Assembly (NCBI GenBank): GCA_026421105.1
Contig: JAPKDI010000036.1
Location: 1 to 9,123, forward strand
Source: Alphaproteobacteria bacterium
GTDB lineage: Bacteria; Pseudomonadota; Alphaproteobacteria; SHVP01
DNA: 9,123 nucleotides
Direction: 5' to 3'
Shown here: one piece after another, positions 1 to 9,046 of the stretch
Layout: the number at the start of each line of letters is the position of its first letter
How positions within the stretch are numbered: the first letter of the stretch is position 1
Program-made: the position numbers and the translations under genes
The notes under the pieces: generated by a model
What the model saw: the letters and a program-made list of their open reading frames with translations, nothing else
The model's database searches: none
What the model was told of the DNA's origin: nothing

Positions 1-663
1 CTTGTGCTTGATTTGGAAGCTGAGCGGCTTCAAGACTTGTTACGCCGCCTGACCATGTATCGTCTAAGAGCGGCGGTTGATCTCGTAGATATTTCCAAGG
101 ACCTGTCCGTCTTTGCGGTGTTCGGAGAGGAGGCAGACGGTTTGGGAGATAAATTGCCAGGGACGTTTGTGCGCGACCCACGGAGCACCGTTCTCGGCCA
201 TCGTCTCTACAGCGTCGGTGACTCGCTCCCCGATTTCACCGCAATCGGAGCCAAGGTCGTCGGCCCCGAAGCATATGATGCGTTCAGGATTTCAGCCGGT
301 GTGCCTGACGGTAGCCGTGACATACCCGTCGAAAAAGCTTTCCCGTTGGAATATGGCTTCGATTCCCTTGGGGCAGTCAGCTACGAAAAGGGATGTTACA
401 TCGGCCAAGAACTCACGGCGCGGACACATAATCGCGGCAAGGTTAAGAAGGCTCTATACCGCGTGCGTTTTGAGACGAACGTGCCAACCGCCGGCACCGC
501 AATCCGCTCAGGCGACACGGAGGTTGGCGAGGTCTTGACGGGCGCCGGTCAATACGGACTTGCACACCTCCGTATTGATGCCGCTGAAGCCAACCAGCAG
601 CTACACGCTGGAACCTCGCTAATTGTCGAGCGTGTCGAAGCGCCGGTCGCACCTCCAAGTTGA
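1..663 (+). CDS. ygfZ: YgfZ/GcvT-like folate-binding protein, 3' part (5' end outside window)
   Basis: This is a tetrahydrofolate-binding protein of the YgfZ/IbaG57 type, related to the aminomethyltransferase GcvT. The family supports assembly or repair of certain [4Fe-4S] enzymes in the cytoplasm and is not itself a glycine-cleavage enzyme. The diagnostic sequence is the family signature KGCYIGQE, with the conserved cysteine about 131 codons after the GTG at position 4, followed by the usual ELTARTHNRGKV segment and a C-terminal beta-barrel-like tail. The frame is open from base 1. The first visible residues resemble the middle of the N-terminal domain (RLTMYRLRA) rather than a protein start, so the GTG at 4 is probably internal. 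About 220 residues are present, and roughly 70 would be missing compared with relatives of about 290. The gene converges on ppdK, and the 105-nt gap (664-768) holds no clear terminator for either gene. The family call is firm; the exact cellular target is unknown. Confidence 0.9.
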   Translation, partial: LVLDLEAERLQDLLRRLTMYRLRAAVDLVDISKDLSVFAVFGEEADGLGDKLPGTFVRDPRSTVLGHRLYSVGDSLPDFTAIGAKVVGPEAYDAFRISAGVPDGSRDIPVEKAFPLEYGFDSLGAVSYEKGCYIGQELTARTHNRGKVKKALYRVRFETNVPTAGTAIRSGDTEVGEVLTGAGQYGLAHLRIDAAEANQQLHAGTSLIVERVEAPVAPPS

Positions 664-768
664 TCGGCCGCCGCCAGCGCAAACCGACGCACCCGTTAGA
701 GACGAAGATGTAGGTGGTGGAAAAATTAATATAGGCGGTCGGAGCAAGCAATCAGGTGCAACTCCGGA

Positions 769-3429
<2,661 letters not shown>

Positions 3430-3436
3430 ACGCCGG

Positions 3437-3440
3437 TCCT
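3437..3440 (-). promoter_or_regulatory. Ribosome-binding site of ppdK overlapping the glyS stop codon
   Basis: On the minus strand the glyS stop TAG is read into TAGGACCGGCGTATG. The AGGA core begins inside the stop codon and lies 7 nt before the ppdK ATG, which is ideal spacing. This fixes the ppdK start and suggests that ribosomes finishing glyS can re-initiate on ppdK. Confidence 0.7.
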
Positions 3441-5502
3441 ACCCCTCGATGTGAGAGAAATCTGCAATTTGGTTGAGGGTGCCGCAAATTTGCGACAGAA
3501 GCCGAAGGCGGTTCGCGCGAAGTTCCCCGTCGTCAGCATTTACTTTCACCTGATCGAAAAATACATCGACCGGTTCGCGCAAACACGACAACTCCGTCAT
3601 CGCTTGTACAAAGTCGGCTCGCGCGACTGCATCTCCGCTCGCCTGAGCGGCTTCCTCAAGTCGTTCTGCGAGGTTGCGCTCCGCCTCATCCGTGAGCCCG
3701 TCGGCCCTTGCCGGGCCGGGATACTCTTGTCCGTCTCGCTTTTCTTCGATTCGAACGATGTTGCTGGCGCGCTTGTAGGCTCTCAGCAAATTAGCGCCAT
3801 CCACGGTCGAAAGAAATCCGCGCAGGGCTTCTGCCCGCGATTGCAGCCGCAACAGATTGTCCTCAGACCTCAGTGCAAATACTGCAGCAACAAAGTCATG
3901 CCTAAATCCACGGTCCCGTAGGTAGACACGAAGACGATCTTCAATAAACGCTATCAACGCAGCGGCGTCGAAGTCCTTGGCGACGCCCGCCGCAAACGCT
4001 TGCGATGCGATTTCGAATGTTTTCGTCAAGCTAAGCGAGAGGTTATTCTCGAGGACGAGCCGGATCACGCCAAGCGCGGCGCGGCGAAGCGCAAAAGGAT
4101 CTCTAGAACCTGTTGGCGTTTCGCCAATCGCGAAGAAGCCGACGAGCGTATCAATCTTATCTGCAAGGGCAACGGAAACAGAAACGGGGTTTCGCGGGCA
4201 ACTGTCGGCTGGTCCTTTCGGACCGTAATGTTCTGCAATCGCCAGAGCCACGTTTTCCGGCTCACCATCGTGAAGCGCATAGTACCGCCCGATGACGCCC
4301 TGGAGCTCCGGGAATTCTCCGACGACTTGGGAGACGAGGTCCGCTTTGGACAGGCGCGCCGCAGCGCGGACTTGGTCGCGCTCTGCGCCAGGAACATGTT
4401 CGGCTATTGCAACTGCCAACGCCTCGATCCGATCAACTTTTTGATCGAGCGACCCCAGTCCCGCATGGAAAACGATATCGCGCAGTTTTGGTACTCGGCT
4501 CGCAAGACTCGCGCGGAGATCTTGGTCCCAGAAGAATTTTGCATCAGAAAGCCTCGCCCTAAGAACGCGCTCGTTCCCGGCGATGATGGATTTCCCGCCA
4601 TCCGCTGCATCAAGGTTAGCGACGCAGATGAATCTCGCGGCAAGGGTTCCGTCCGAATGTCGAAGTGCAAAATATTTCTGATGACCTCGCATCGACGCGA
4701 GCAAGATTTCTTCTGGGACTTGGAGAAACGCCTCATCGAAGCGCCCGGTAAGAACGACTGGCCACTCGACAAGACCTGCCACCTCTTCGAGCAACACTGC
4801 ATCCTCTACAACTCTCAGGCCTTCCTGCGCAGCGTCCAGACCATCCCCTGCTGAAATAAACGCTTCGCGCTCGCCTGCGTTGATCATCACACGCCCATCG
4901 CGCAGCTTGGCGCGATAGTCGGCGTAGCTAGCGACCGGGAACGCTGATGGAGAATGAAATCGGTGCCCGCAAGTGTGCACGCCAGAACGTACCGGTCCAA
5001 AATCAAACTGGACTGCGGAACCATCAAGGAGGCACAGAATGGAATGGATCGGCCGAACCCAGCGAGTGGCGTGCTCGCCCCATCGCATCGACTTCGGCCA
5101 ACCAACCTTCGCGATCGCACCGGGGAGGCCTGAGGCCAGATACTCGGCGGTCGATCGACCATCCTGTTCGAGAGTCGCGAATAGGAAGTTTCCCTTGGCA
5201 GTCTCGCGCACTTCTATCTGGTCACGAGACAAACCGGCGGACGCAAGAAACCCCGAGATCGCCTTTTCCGGGGCATCGGCTCGGGGTCCACGTCGTTCTT
5301 CCCTAGTGTCGGGTTGTCGGTCCGGCAATCCGTCGACGAGAAGTGTCAGACGCCGCGGCGTCCAGAAAGTATCAGCGCGGTCCCACGTCAATCCACCCTG
5401 CTTGAGGCATTCTAGCACCGCGTCACGCAGGTTTTGTGCTCCTGGCGCTTGCATGCGTGACGGGATTTCCTCGCTCAGAATTTCTAGAAGTAGTTCAGCC
5501 AT
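3439..5502 (-). CDS. glyS: Glycine--tRNA ligase beta subunit
   Basis: This is the beta subunit of the bacterial alpha2beta2 glycyl-tRNA synthetase. It binds tRNA-Gly and provides anticodon recognition while the alpha subunit holds the aminoacylation site. I start it at the ATG at 5502 ([18 protein letters not shown]), which matches the conserved family N-terminus and gives 687 residues, close to the E. coli length of 689. A GTG at 5532 in the same frame would add ten residues that do not look conserved. Family hallmarks, in the chosen numbering, are [10 protein letters not shown] (271-280), LSKADLV (384-390), VGEFPELQG (394-402), [11 protein letters not shown] (468-478) and a C-terminal DALR-like anticodon-binding domain with [18 protein letters not shown] (about 635-652). 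The start overlaps the glyQ stop by 8 nt, and the stop lies 9 nt before ppdK. No strong Shine-Dalgarno precedes the ATG, so initiation probably relies on coupling to glyQ. Confidence 0.97.
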   Translation of the reverse strand: MAELLLEILSEEIPSRMQAPGAQNLRDAVLECLKQGGLTWDRADTFWTPRRLTLLVDGLPDRQPDTREERRGPRADAPEKAISGFLASAGLSRDQIEVRETAKGNFLFATLEQDGRSTAEYLASGLPGAIAKVGWPKSMRWGEHATRWVRPIHSILCLLDGSAVQFDFGPVRSGVHTCGHRFHSPSAFPVASYADYRAKLRDGRVMINAGEREAFISAGDGLDAAQEGLRVVEDAVLLEEVAGLVEWPVVLTGRFDEAFLQVPEEILLASMRGHQKYFALRHSDGTLAARFICVANLDAADGGKSIIAGNERVLRARLSDAKFFWDQDLRASLASRVPKLRDIVFHAGLGSLDQKVDRIEALAVAIAEHVPGAERDQVRAAARLSKADLVSQVVGEFPELQGVIGRYYALHDGEPENVALAIAEHYGPKGPADSCPRNPVSVSVALADKIDTLVGFFAIGETPTGSRDPFALRRAALGVIRLVLENNLSLSLTKTFEIASQAFAAGVAKDFDAAALIAFIEDRLRVYLRDRGFRHDFVAAVFALRSEDNLLRLQSRAEALRGFLSTVDGANLLRAYKRASNIVRIEEKRDGQEYPGPARADGLTDEAERNLAERLEEAAQASGDAVARADFVQAMTELSCLREPVDVFFDQVKVNADDGELRANRLRLLSQICGTLNQIADFSHIEG

Positions 5503-6367
5503 CGCTTTGTGACCCAGCGAGCCAGGTCTCACAGCAGATCTTCGCTAGAGCACGTACCCGACCGATGAAGGCCGCCCGCTCGGTGACACTAATCACGCCG
5601 CGCGCATCTAGAAGATTAAAGAGATGGCTGGCTTTCATGCAGTGATCGTAGGCCGGCAGGGCCAAATTCTTGGTGATGAGCGCCCGGCATTCTTGCTCAG
5701 CGTCCTCAAAGTGAGACAACAGAATAGCGGTGTCTGCATATTCAAAGTTGTAAGCTGAGAACTCGCGCTCTGACCTGAGGAAGATGTCGCCGTAGGTCAC
5801 GCCAGCACCGTTCCAGTCGAGATCGTAGACGTTCTCTATCCCTTGGACGTACATGGCAAGCCGTTCCAGCCCATAGGTCAGTTCACCGGATACCGGGTTA
5901 CACTCAATCCCACCCACCTGCTGGAAATAGGTGAACTGGCTTACTTCCATGCCGTCGCACCACACCTCCCAGCCCAATCCCCAGGCACCTAATGTGGGGC
6001 TCTCCCAATCATCTTCGACGAATCGAACATCGTGATTGGCAAAGTCGATCCCAATCTCGGCCAGGCTATCAAGGTAGAGTTGCTGAAAATCAGGCGGAGA
6101 CGGCTTTAGAATCACCTGAAATTGGTAGTAGTGCTGCAATCGGTTTGGATTCTCGCCGTAGCGGCCATCCGCAGGGCGGCGAGAAGGCTGGACATACGCC
6201 GCACGCCAAGGATCCGGGCCCAACGCACGCAATGTCGTCGCAGGGTGAAACGTCCCCGCACCAACTTCGAGGTCATAGGGCTGAAGGACAACGCACCCTT
6301 GCCGGGCCCAATAGCCCTGCAACGTGAGGATGATGTCCTGAAAGGAGGGCGGGCGCCCGTCCATCAT
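5495..6367 (-). CDS. glyQ: Glycine--tRNA ligase alpha subunit
   Basis: This is the catalytic alpha subunit of the heterotetrameric class II glycyl-tRNA synthetase. It activates glycine with ATP and transfers it to tRNA-Gly. The 290 residues are near the usual 290-305. The N-terminus [13 protein letters not shown] is typical. The motif 2 region [20 protein letters not shown] lies at about 57-76 and is followed by [15 protein letters not shown]. Motif 3 is YGLERLAMY (165-173), and the conserved [18 protein letters not shown] segment is at about 133-150. Two adjacent ATGs (6367 and 6364) could serve as start; I used the first. No good Shine-Dalgarno is seen, and the 78-nt leader back to the small membrane-protein gene contains a short direct repeat and a hairpin (listed separately). 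The TGA stop is embedded in the glyS start region. Confidence 0.98.
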   Translation of the reverse strand: MMDGRPPSFQDIILTLQGYWARQGCVVLQPYDLEVGAGTFHPATTLRALGPDPWRAAYVQPSRRPADGRYGENPNRLQHYYQFQVILKPSPPDFQQLYLDSLAEIGIDFANHDVRFVEDDWESPTLGAWGLGWEVWCDGMEVSQFTYFQQVGGIECNPVSGELTYGLERLAMYVQGIENVYDLDWNGAGVTYGDIFLRSEREFSAYNFEYADTAILLSHFEDAEQECRALITKNLALPAYDHCMKASHLFNLLDARGVISVTERAAFIGRVRALAKICCETWLAGSQSDG

Positions 6368-6369
6368 TG

Positions 6370-6398
6370 TGAAATGCGGTTCCGGCGGCTGAAATGCG
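6370..6398 (-). repeat. Pair of 9-bp direct repeats just upstream of glyQ
   Basis: On the minus strand CGCATTTCA occurs twice, at 6398-6390 and 6378-6370, with exactly 20 nt between repeat starts, about two helical turns. The downstream copy ends 2 nt before the glyQ ATG. It could be an operator or an mRNA element controlling glyQ translation, or coincidence; the sequence alone does not decide. Confidence 0.35.
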
Positions 6399-6408
6399 CG
6401 CGCAACGT

Positions 6409-6429
6409 ACCGAGGCCGTCGGGCTCGGT
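6409..6429 (-). other. Short hairpin between the small membrane-protein gene and glyQ
   Basis: The minus strand reads ACCGAG, then a GC-rich loop, then CTCGGT. The six-base-pair stem can gain two further G-C pairs with one bulged base. No T-tract follows, so it is not an intrinsic terminator. It may be an mRNA processing or stability element within the operon, or a chance stem. Confidence 0.3.
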
Positions 6430-6445
6430 CAAGCCAACCGACCAG

Positions 6446-6652
6446 CTATTGGGAGTCATAGGGACACCGTGATTTTCCACAATCTTGAGCCGCCCCCAAG
6501 ACAACAAATTCACCGCAAATGGAGCACCGGTCCGTTTCACCGGCAATGTTGGCATCCTTGTCGTTCCGACGGCTCAGGTATTTGAAGCCATACAGAGCGG
6601 CGCCGATGATCAAGGCAGTAAAAAGAAGTTTCGGCAGGCTAAAACCAAACAT
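6446..6652 (-). CDS. Small membrane protein with a cytoplasmic-type zinc-ribbon tail
   Basis: The protein has 68 residues. Positions about 6-25 form one hydrophobic segment (LPKLLFTALIIGAALYGFKY) followed by positive charge (SRRNDK), which by the positive-inside rule suggests the tail faces the cytoplasm. The tail has four cysteines at 43, 46, 58 and 63 (CSIC, then CG, then CPY), a C-x2-C/C-x4-C arrangement typical of a small zinc ribbon. I recognise the layout from short uncharacterised proteins of alphaproteobacteria; it resembles the PP0621-type family, but I cannot confirm membership. The ATG follows the TAA stop of the S49 peptidase with no gap, so the two are very likely translationally coupled and may act together at the membrane. 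Function is unknown. That it is a real gene is supported by its clear domain layout and perfect fit between its neighbours. Confidence 0.85.
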   Translation of the reverse strand: MFGFSLPKLLFTALIIGAALYGFKYLSRRNDKDANIAGETDRCSICGEFVVLGAAQDCGKSRCPYDSQ

Positions 6653-7486
6653 TTAGAGACCATACCGCGCCCAGATGGCGCGCGCCTCGATAGTGTCCAA
6701 TAGCGCGTCAGCCCAGTGGCCACCACTCCCTTTATTTCCACCGGCGATGCCGATTCGGCGCCGTAACCAACCTTGCTCCGGGCCAAATACCCTAAAGCGC
6801 ACCTTCTTGCCGTACCGCTCGCGCAGAACCGTCCTCAAATCGCCGAGGCCATCAATAAGCCCGAATTCCATCGCTTTGCGCCCGGTCCAAAACTCTCCGG
6901 AAAAAAGCACTTCCTCATCGGCCTTTAAGCGGCCCCGGCGGCGCTCACGTACCAACTCGCGAAAGGACTCATGGATCTCCGCCTGGAGCGATTTAAGGCG
7001 TTCGACGTCCTCAGTCCTCTCCGGCAAGAAAGGGTCTAGGAACGCTTTGCGATCACCGGAGGTGTGAACACGGCGCTCGATGCCGAACCGATCCAAAAGA
7101 CCCTGGAGCCCGAAGCTACTAGAAATCACCCCGACGCTGCCAACGATGGAGTTCTCATTGGCAAAAATCTCATCGGCAGCGCATGCCAGCCAGTAGCCGC
7201 CGGACGCCGCTACGTCCTGCGTAAACCCAACTACCGGCAATCTTTTTTCCTCGGCAAGCGCACGTATCCTGTCAAAGATCATCGCAGATTGAACCGGCGA
7301 TCCACCCGGCGAGTTAATATCTAGCGCGATCGCGCGAACGCCACGAACACTAAATGCTCGCTCAAGGACCCTCGAGAGCGTTTGTAGATTGATCGTGTCC
7401 CGCCCCCGTCCACCCGCGGCGATCACGCCGTTTAGACGAACTACGGCCACAGCGGGTTTGCGTCGGCGAAGAAATGGGATGCGCAT
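6653..7486 (-). CDS. sppA: S49 family serine peptidase (SppA/SohB-like)
   Basis: This is a signal-peptide-peptidase-A type protease of the ClpP/crotonase fold, using a Ser-Lys dyad. Family members cut remnant signal peptides or other membrane-associated substrates. Counting from the upstream GTG at 7492, the nucleophile is Ser97 in AASGGYW and the general base Lys149 in SGDRKAF. The 52-residue spacing equals that of the Bacillus subtilis SppA pair (Ser147/Lys199). The LDINSPGG strand-loop (about 57-64) and the SIVGSVGVI segment are also typical. At about 277 residues it is a single-domain, short form. The N-terminus (MRIPFLRRRKPAVAVV) is basic and has no clear membrane anchor, unlike many SppA proteins. 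I chose the ATG at 7486; the GTG at 7492 is a two-codon alternative, and neither has a strong ribosome-binding site. It heads the run that continues into the small membrane protein and glyQS-ppdK. Substrates are unknown. Confidence 0.93.
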   Translation of the reverse strand: MRIPFLRRRKPAVAVVRLNGVIAAGGRGRDTINLQTLSRVLERAFSVRGVRAIALDINSPGGSPVQSAMIFDRIRALAEEKRLPVVGFTQDVAASGGYWLACAADEIFANENSIVGSVGVISSSFGLQGLLDRFGIERRVHTSGDRKAFLDPFLPERTEDVERLKSLQAEIHESFRELVRERRRGRLKADEEVLFSGEFWTGRKAMEFGLIDGLGDLRTVLRERYGKKVRFRVFGPEQGWLRRRIGIAGGNKGSGGHWADALLDTIEARAIWARYGL

Positions 7487-7616
7487 TGCCACAACTTATG
7501 AATAGCGTAAGCCCGCGGCAAGGGCGCTACCTCGAGCGTAACCTCGGCAATCTAGCCGGCCACTAACGATCCTTCGTCGGCCAGCAGACTGGGATTCGGT
7601 TCGGCGCCGTCCACGA
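7487..7616. other. Spacer between DUF2007 gene and sppA, possible gene-loss scar
   Basis: These 130 nt separate two same-strand genes in an otherwise compact region. I see no strong promoter and no intrinsic terminator. On the minus strand a GTG at 7614, 2 nt after the DUF2007 stop, opens a 20-codon frame ending in TAG at 7552. The same frame then stays open into the start of sppA. This may be the remnant of a gene or mere chance. Transcription of sppA may come from here or from the DUF2007 promoter. Confidence 0.35.
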
Positions 7617-7841
7617 TCAGTTGTTGCGCCGGTCGTATTCCATCCCCGCATCCTTGAGAATTGAGGTCGCACGCGGGCCGTCCTCAGAGGCGACCATCAT
7701 ACGACGGGGAATTGCACCAATGCTCCCTTCCAGAATGCTGGTGTGGGCGTCAAACACCACCGTTTCGATGCCCTCTCCACGAAGGAGTGCTTCCAGCCAA
7801 GAAATGAGAACGATGTCGTTGGTCCGAAATATTTCGTGCAT
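7617..7841 (-). CDS. DUF2007 domain-containing small protein
   Basis: This is a small soluble protein of the DUF2007 family (often named 'putative signal transducing protein', a PII-like ferredoxin-type fold); its biochemical role is not established. The match rests on the start MHEIFRTNDIVLISWLEALL, the segment ILEGSIGAIPRRMMV (about 36-50) and the tail DGPRATSILKDAGM. The frame extends upstream to a TTG at 7952, but those 37 extra codons would overlap the divergent ispB start and look unlike the family. I therefore use the ATG at 7841, giving 74 residues, which is a normal length. GGGGA lies close upstream of it. It is divergent from ispB, with 94 nt between the start codons, and precedes sppA on the same strand. 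Conserved placement beside polyprenyl synthase genes is my recollection for alphaproteobacteria. Confidence 0.85.
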   Translation of the reverse strand: MHEIFRTNDIVLISWLEALLRGEGIETVVFDAHTSILEGSIGAIPRRMMVASEDGPRATSILKDAGMEYDRRNN

Positions 7842-7867
7842 CGTCCCCGGGGCACTCCGTGGGTTGC

Positions 7868-7897
7868 TTGACCGCTCCGCAGCGAGGCCCATATGCT
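7868..7897 (+). promoter_or_regulatory. Putative sigma-70 promoter of ispB
   Basis: A -35 element TTGACC (7868-7873) and a -10 element TATGCT (7892-7897) are separated by 18 nt. Transcription would start near 7904, giving a leader of about 32 nt with the AGGGG ribosome-binding site before the TTG start. It lies in the divergent gap shared with the DUF2007 gene. It is a pattern match only. Confidence 0.5.
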
Positions 7898-7924
7898 CGC
7901 GCGGGCCTTGCGAGGCGTCAAGAT

Positions 7925-7929
7925 AGGGG
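7925..7929 (+). promoter_or_regulatory. Ribosome-binding site supporting the TTG start of ispB
   Basis: AGGGG lies 6 nt before the TTG at 7936. The next in-frame ATG is 39 codons downstream, inside conserved sequence, so this site decides in favour of the rare TTG start. Confidence 0.6.
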
Positions 7930-7935
7930 TCGCAA

Positions 7936-8955
7936 TTGACGAACGTTGTCAAACTCGACGAAGAGCGAGTGAAATCCGCGGAAGCTTTAGACAGGCTGAA
8001 ATCCCTGGTCGCGAGCGACCTGGAACGCGTTAATCAAGTCATTCTGCAGCAAATGCAGAGCCGCGTTCCGCTGATTCCGCAGCTTGCCGGCCACCTTGTC
8101 GTGTCCGGTGGAAAACGAATCCGGCCGATGCTGACGCTTGCCGCCGCCAAGCTCTGCGATTACGATGGCACGCGGCACATCAACCTTGCCGCTTGCGTCG
8201 AGTTCATACACACCGCAACCCTTCTTCACGACGATGTCGTCGACGACAGCGCATTGCGTCGCGGCGTCGAAACCGCAAACGCCCTATGGGGGAACGAGGC
8301 AAGTGTCCTCGTCGGAGATTTTCTCTTTAGCCGGGCCTTCCAAGTAATGGTGGCCGACGGCTCATTGCGGGTTCTTGATATTTTGTCGACTGCCTCGGCG
8401 GTAATTGCCGAGGGTGAGGTTCACCAGCTCCTGACGACCAACGACACGACGACTAGCGAAGATACATATCTAGACGTCATTGCCGCCAAAACAGCCGCTC
8501 TCTTTGCGGCCGCTTGCCGCATCGGCGCCGTGGTCGCCGATCGTCAGCGTCAAGAAGAAGAGGCCCTCGATGGTTACGGTAGAAACCTCGGGATCGCCTT
8601 TCAGCTCGTCGATGACGCATTAGATTACTCTTCTCACTCCATCACACTTGGCAAGACCGTCGGCGACGATTTTCGCGAAGGCAAAATAACGTTGCCGGTG
8701 ATCCTGGCGTACCGCAGAGGCAACGACGAAGAACGCCAGTTCTGGCACCGGACCCTCGAAGAGGGCCAACAGGACGATACCGATATTCAAAAAGCCGTTG
8801 GTATGATGAAAAAATACCAGGCGCTACCTGACACCGTTGAACGCGCGAGGCACTACGGCGCCAAGGCTAAGGACGCTCTTGGCATTTTTTCCAACACCGA
8901 CGAGAAACAAATACTGCTGGACCTTGTCGACTTTTGTATCGACCGCAGCCACTAG
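7936..8955 (+). CDS. ispB: Long-chain trans-polyprenyl diphosphate synthase (octaprenyl/decaprenyl type)
   Basis: This enzyme condenses isopentenyl diphosphate units onto an allylic diphosphate to make the side-chain precursor of ubiquinone. The 339 residues show every hallmark: GGKRIRP (58-64), the first aspartate-rich motif LLHDDVVDD with Asp99, Asp100 and Asp103, the GDFL motif (127-130), the FQ pair (222-223), the second aspartate-rich motif DDALD (226-230) and GKTVGDDFREGK (239-250). Small residues before the first aspartate motif (Ala94, Thr95) fit a long-chain product. Alphaproteobacteria commonly make Q10, so decaprenyl is plausible, but chain length cannot be read with certainty. The start is TTG, supported by AGGGG 6 nt upstream and by the family-like N-terminus (NVVKLDEE) ahead of conserved sequence. 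A tRNA-Pro gene follows 91 nt downstream. A weak imperfect hairpin at 8967-8988 lacks a T-tract, so termination is unclear. Confidence 0.96.
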   Translation: MTNVVKLDEERVKSAEALDRLKSLVASDLERVNQVILQQMQSRVPLIPQLAGHLVVSGGKRIRPMLTLAAAKLCDYDGTRHINLAACVEFIHTATLLHDDVVDDSALRRGVETANALWGNEASVLVGDFLFSRAFQVMVADGSLRVLDILSTASAVIAEGEVHQLLTTNDTTTSEDTYLDVIAAKTAALFAAACRIGAVVADRQRQEEEALDGYGRNLGIAFQLVDDALDYSSHSITLGKTVGDDFREGKITLPVILAYRRGNDEERQFWHRTLEEGQQDDTDIQKAVGMMKKYQALPDTVERARHYGAKAKDALGIFSNTDEKQILLDLVDFCIDRSH

Positions 8956-9008
8956 ACCTACATCTACTCGGATTCTAGGAATAGCGAGCTTGGCGCGCCC
9001 GCAGTACC

Positions 9009-9037
9009 TTGCGAGCCGGTGGACGCAACGCTATAAG
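9009..9037 (+). promoter_or_regulatory. Sigma-70 promoter of the tRNA-Pro gene
   Basis: TTGCGA (9009-9014) and TATAAG (9032-9037) are separated by exactly 17 nt. The next bases (GCGCCC) are GC-rich, like the discriminator of stringently controlled stable-RNA promoters. Transcription would begin about 2-4 nt before the mature tRNA 5' end at 9047. Confidence 0.65.
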
Positions 9038-9046
9038 CGCCCTCTT

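Noticed and set aside
4..663. GTG at 4 as the true start of the ygfZ-like gene
   Set aside because: The frame is open back to base 1, and the first residues match the interior of the N-terminal domain, so the gene is cut by the window edge.
740..766. An inverted repeat CGGAG/CTCCG downstream of ppdK as a terminator
   Set aside because: The stem has five pairs around a 17-nt loop, and the nearest T-tract on the minus strand is about 13 nt away, so it does not meet the pattern of an intrinsic terminator.
4000..4854. A 284-codon open frame on the + strand opposite glyS
   Set aside because: It lies wholly inside a clearly conserved gene on the other strand, has no recognisable domain, and its cysteine- and arginine-rich composition is typical of an antisense shadow.
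7842..7952. An N-terminal extension of the DUF2007 protein from a TTG at 7952
   Set aside because: The 37 extra residues do not resemble the family, would overlap the ispB start and cover its promoter, and the ATG at 7841 gives the normal family length.
8967..8988. An imperfect hairpin after ispB as a terminator
   Set aside because: The stem (CTCG plus ATTC with an internal loop) is weak and no T-run follows. It may be chance.
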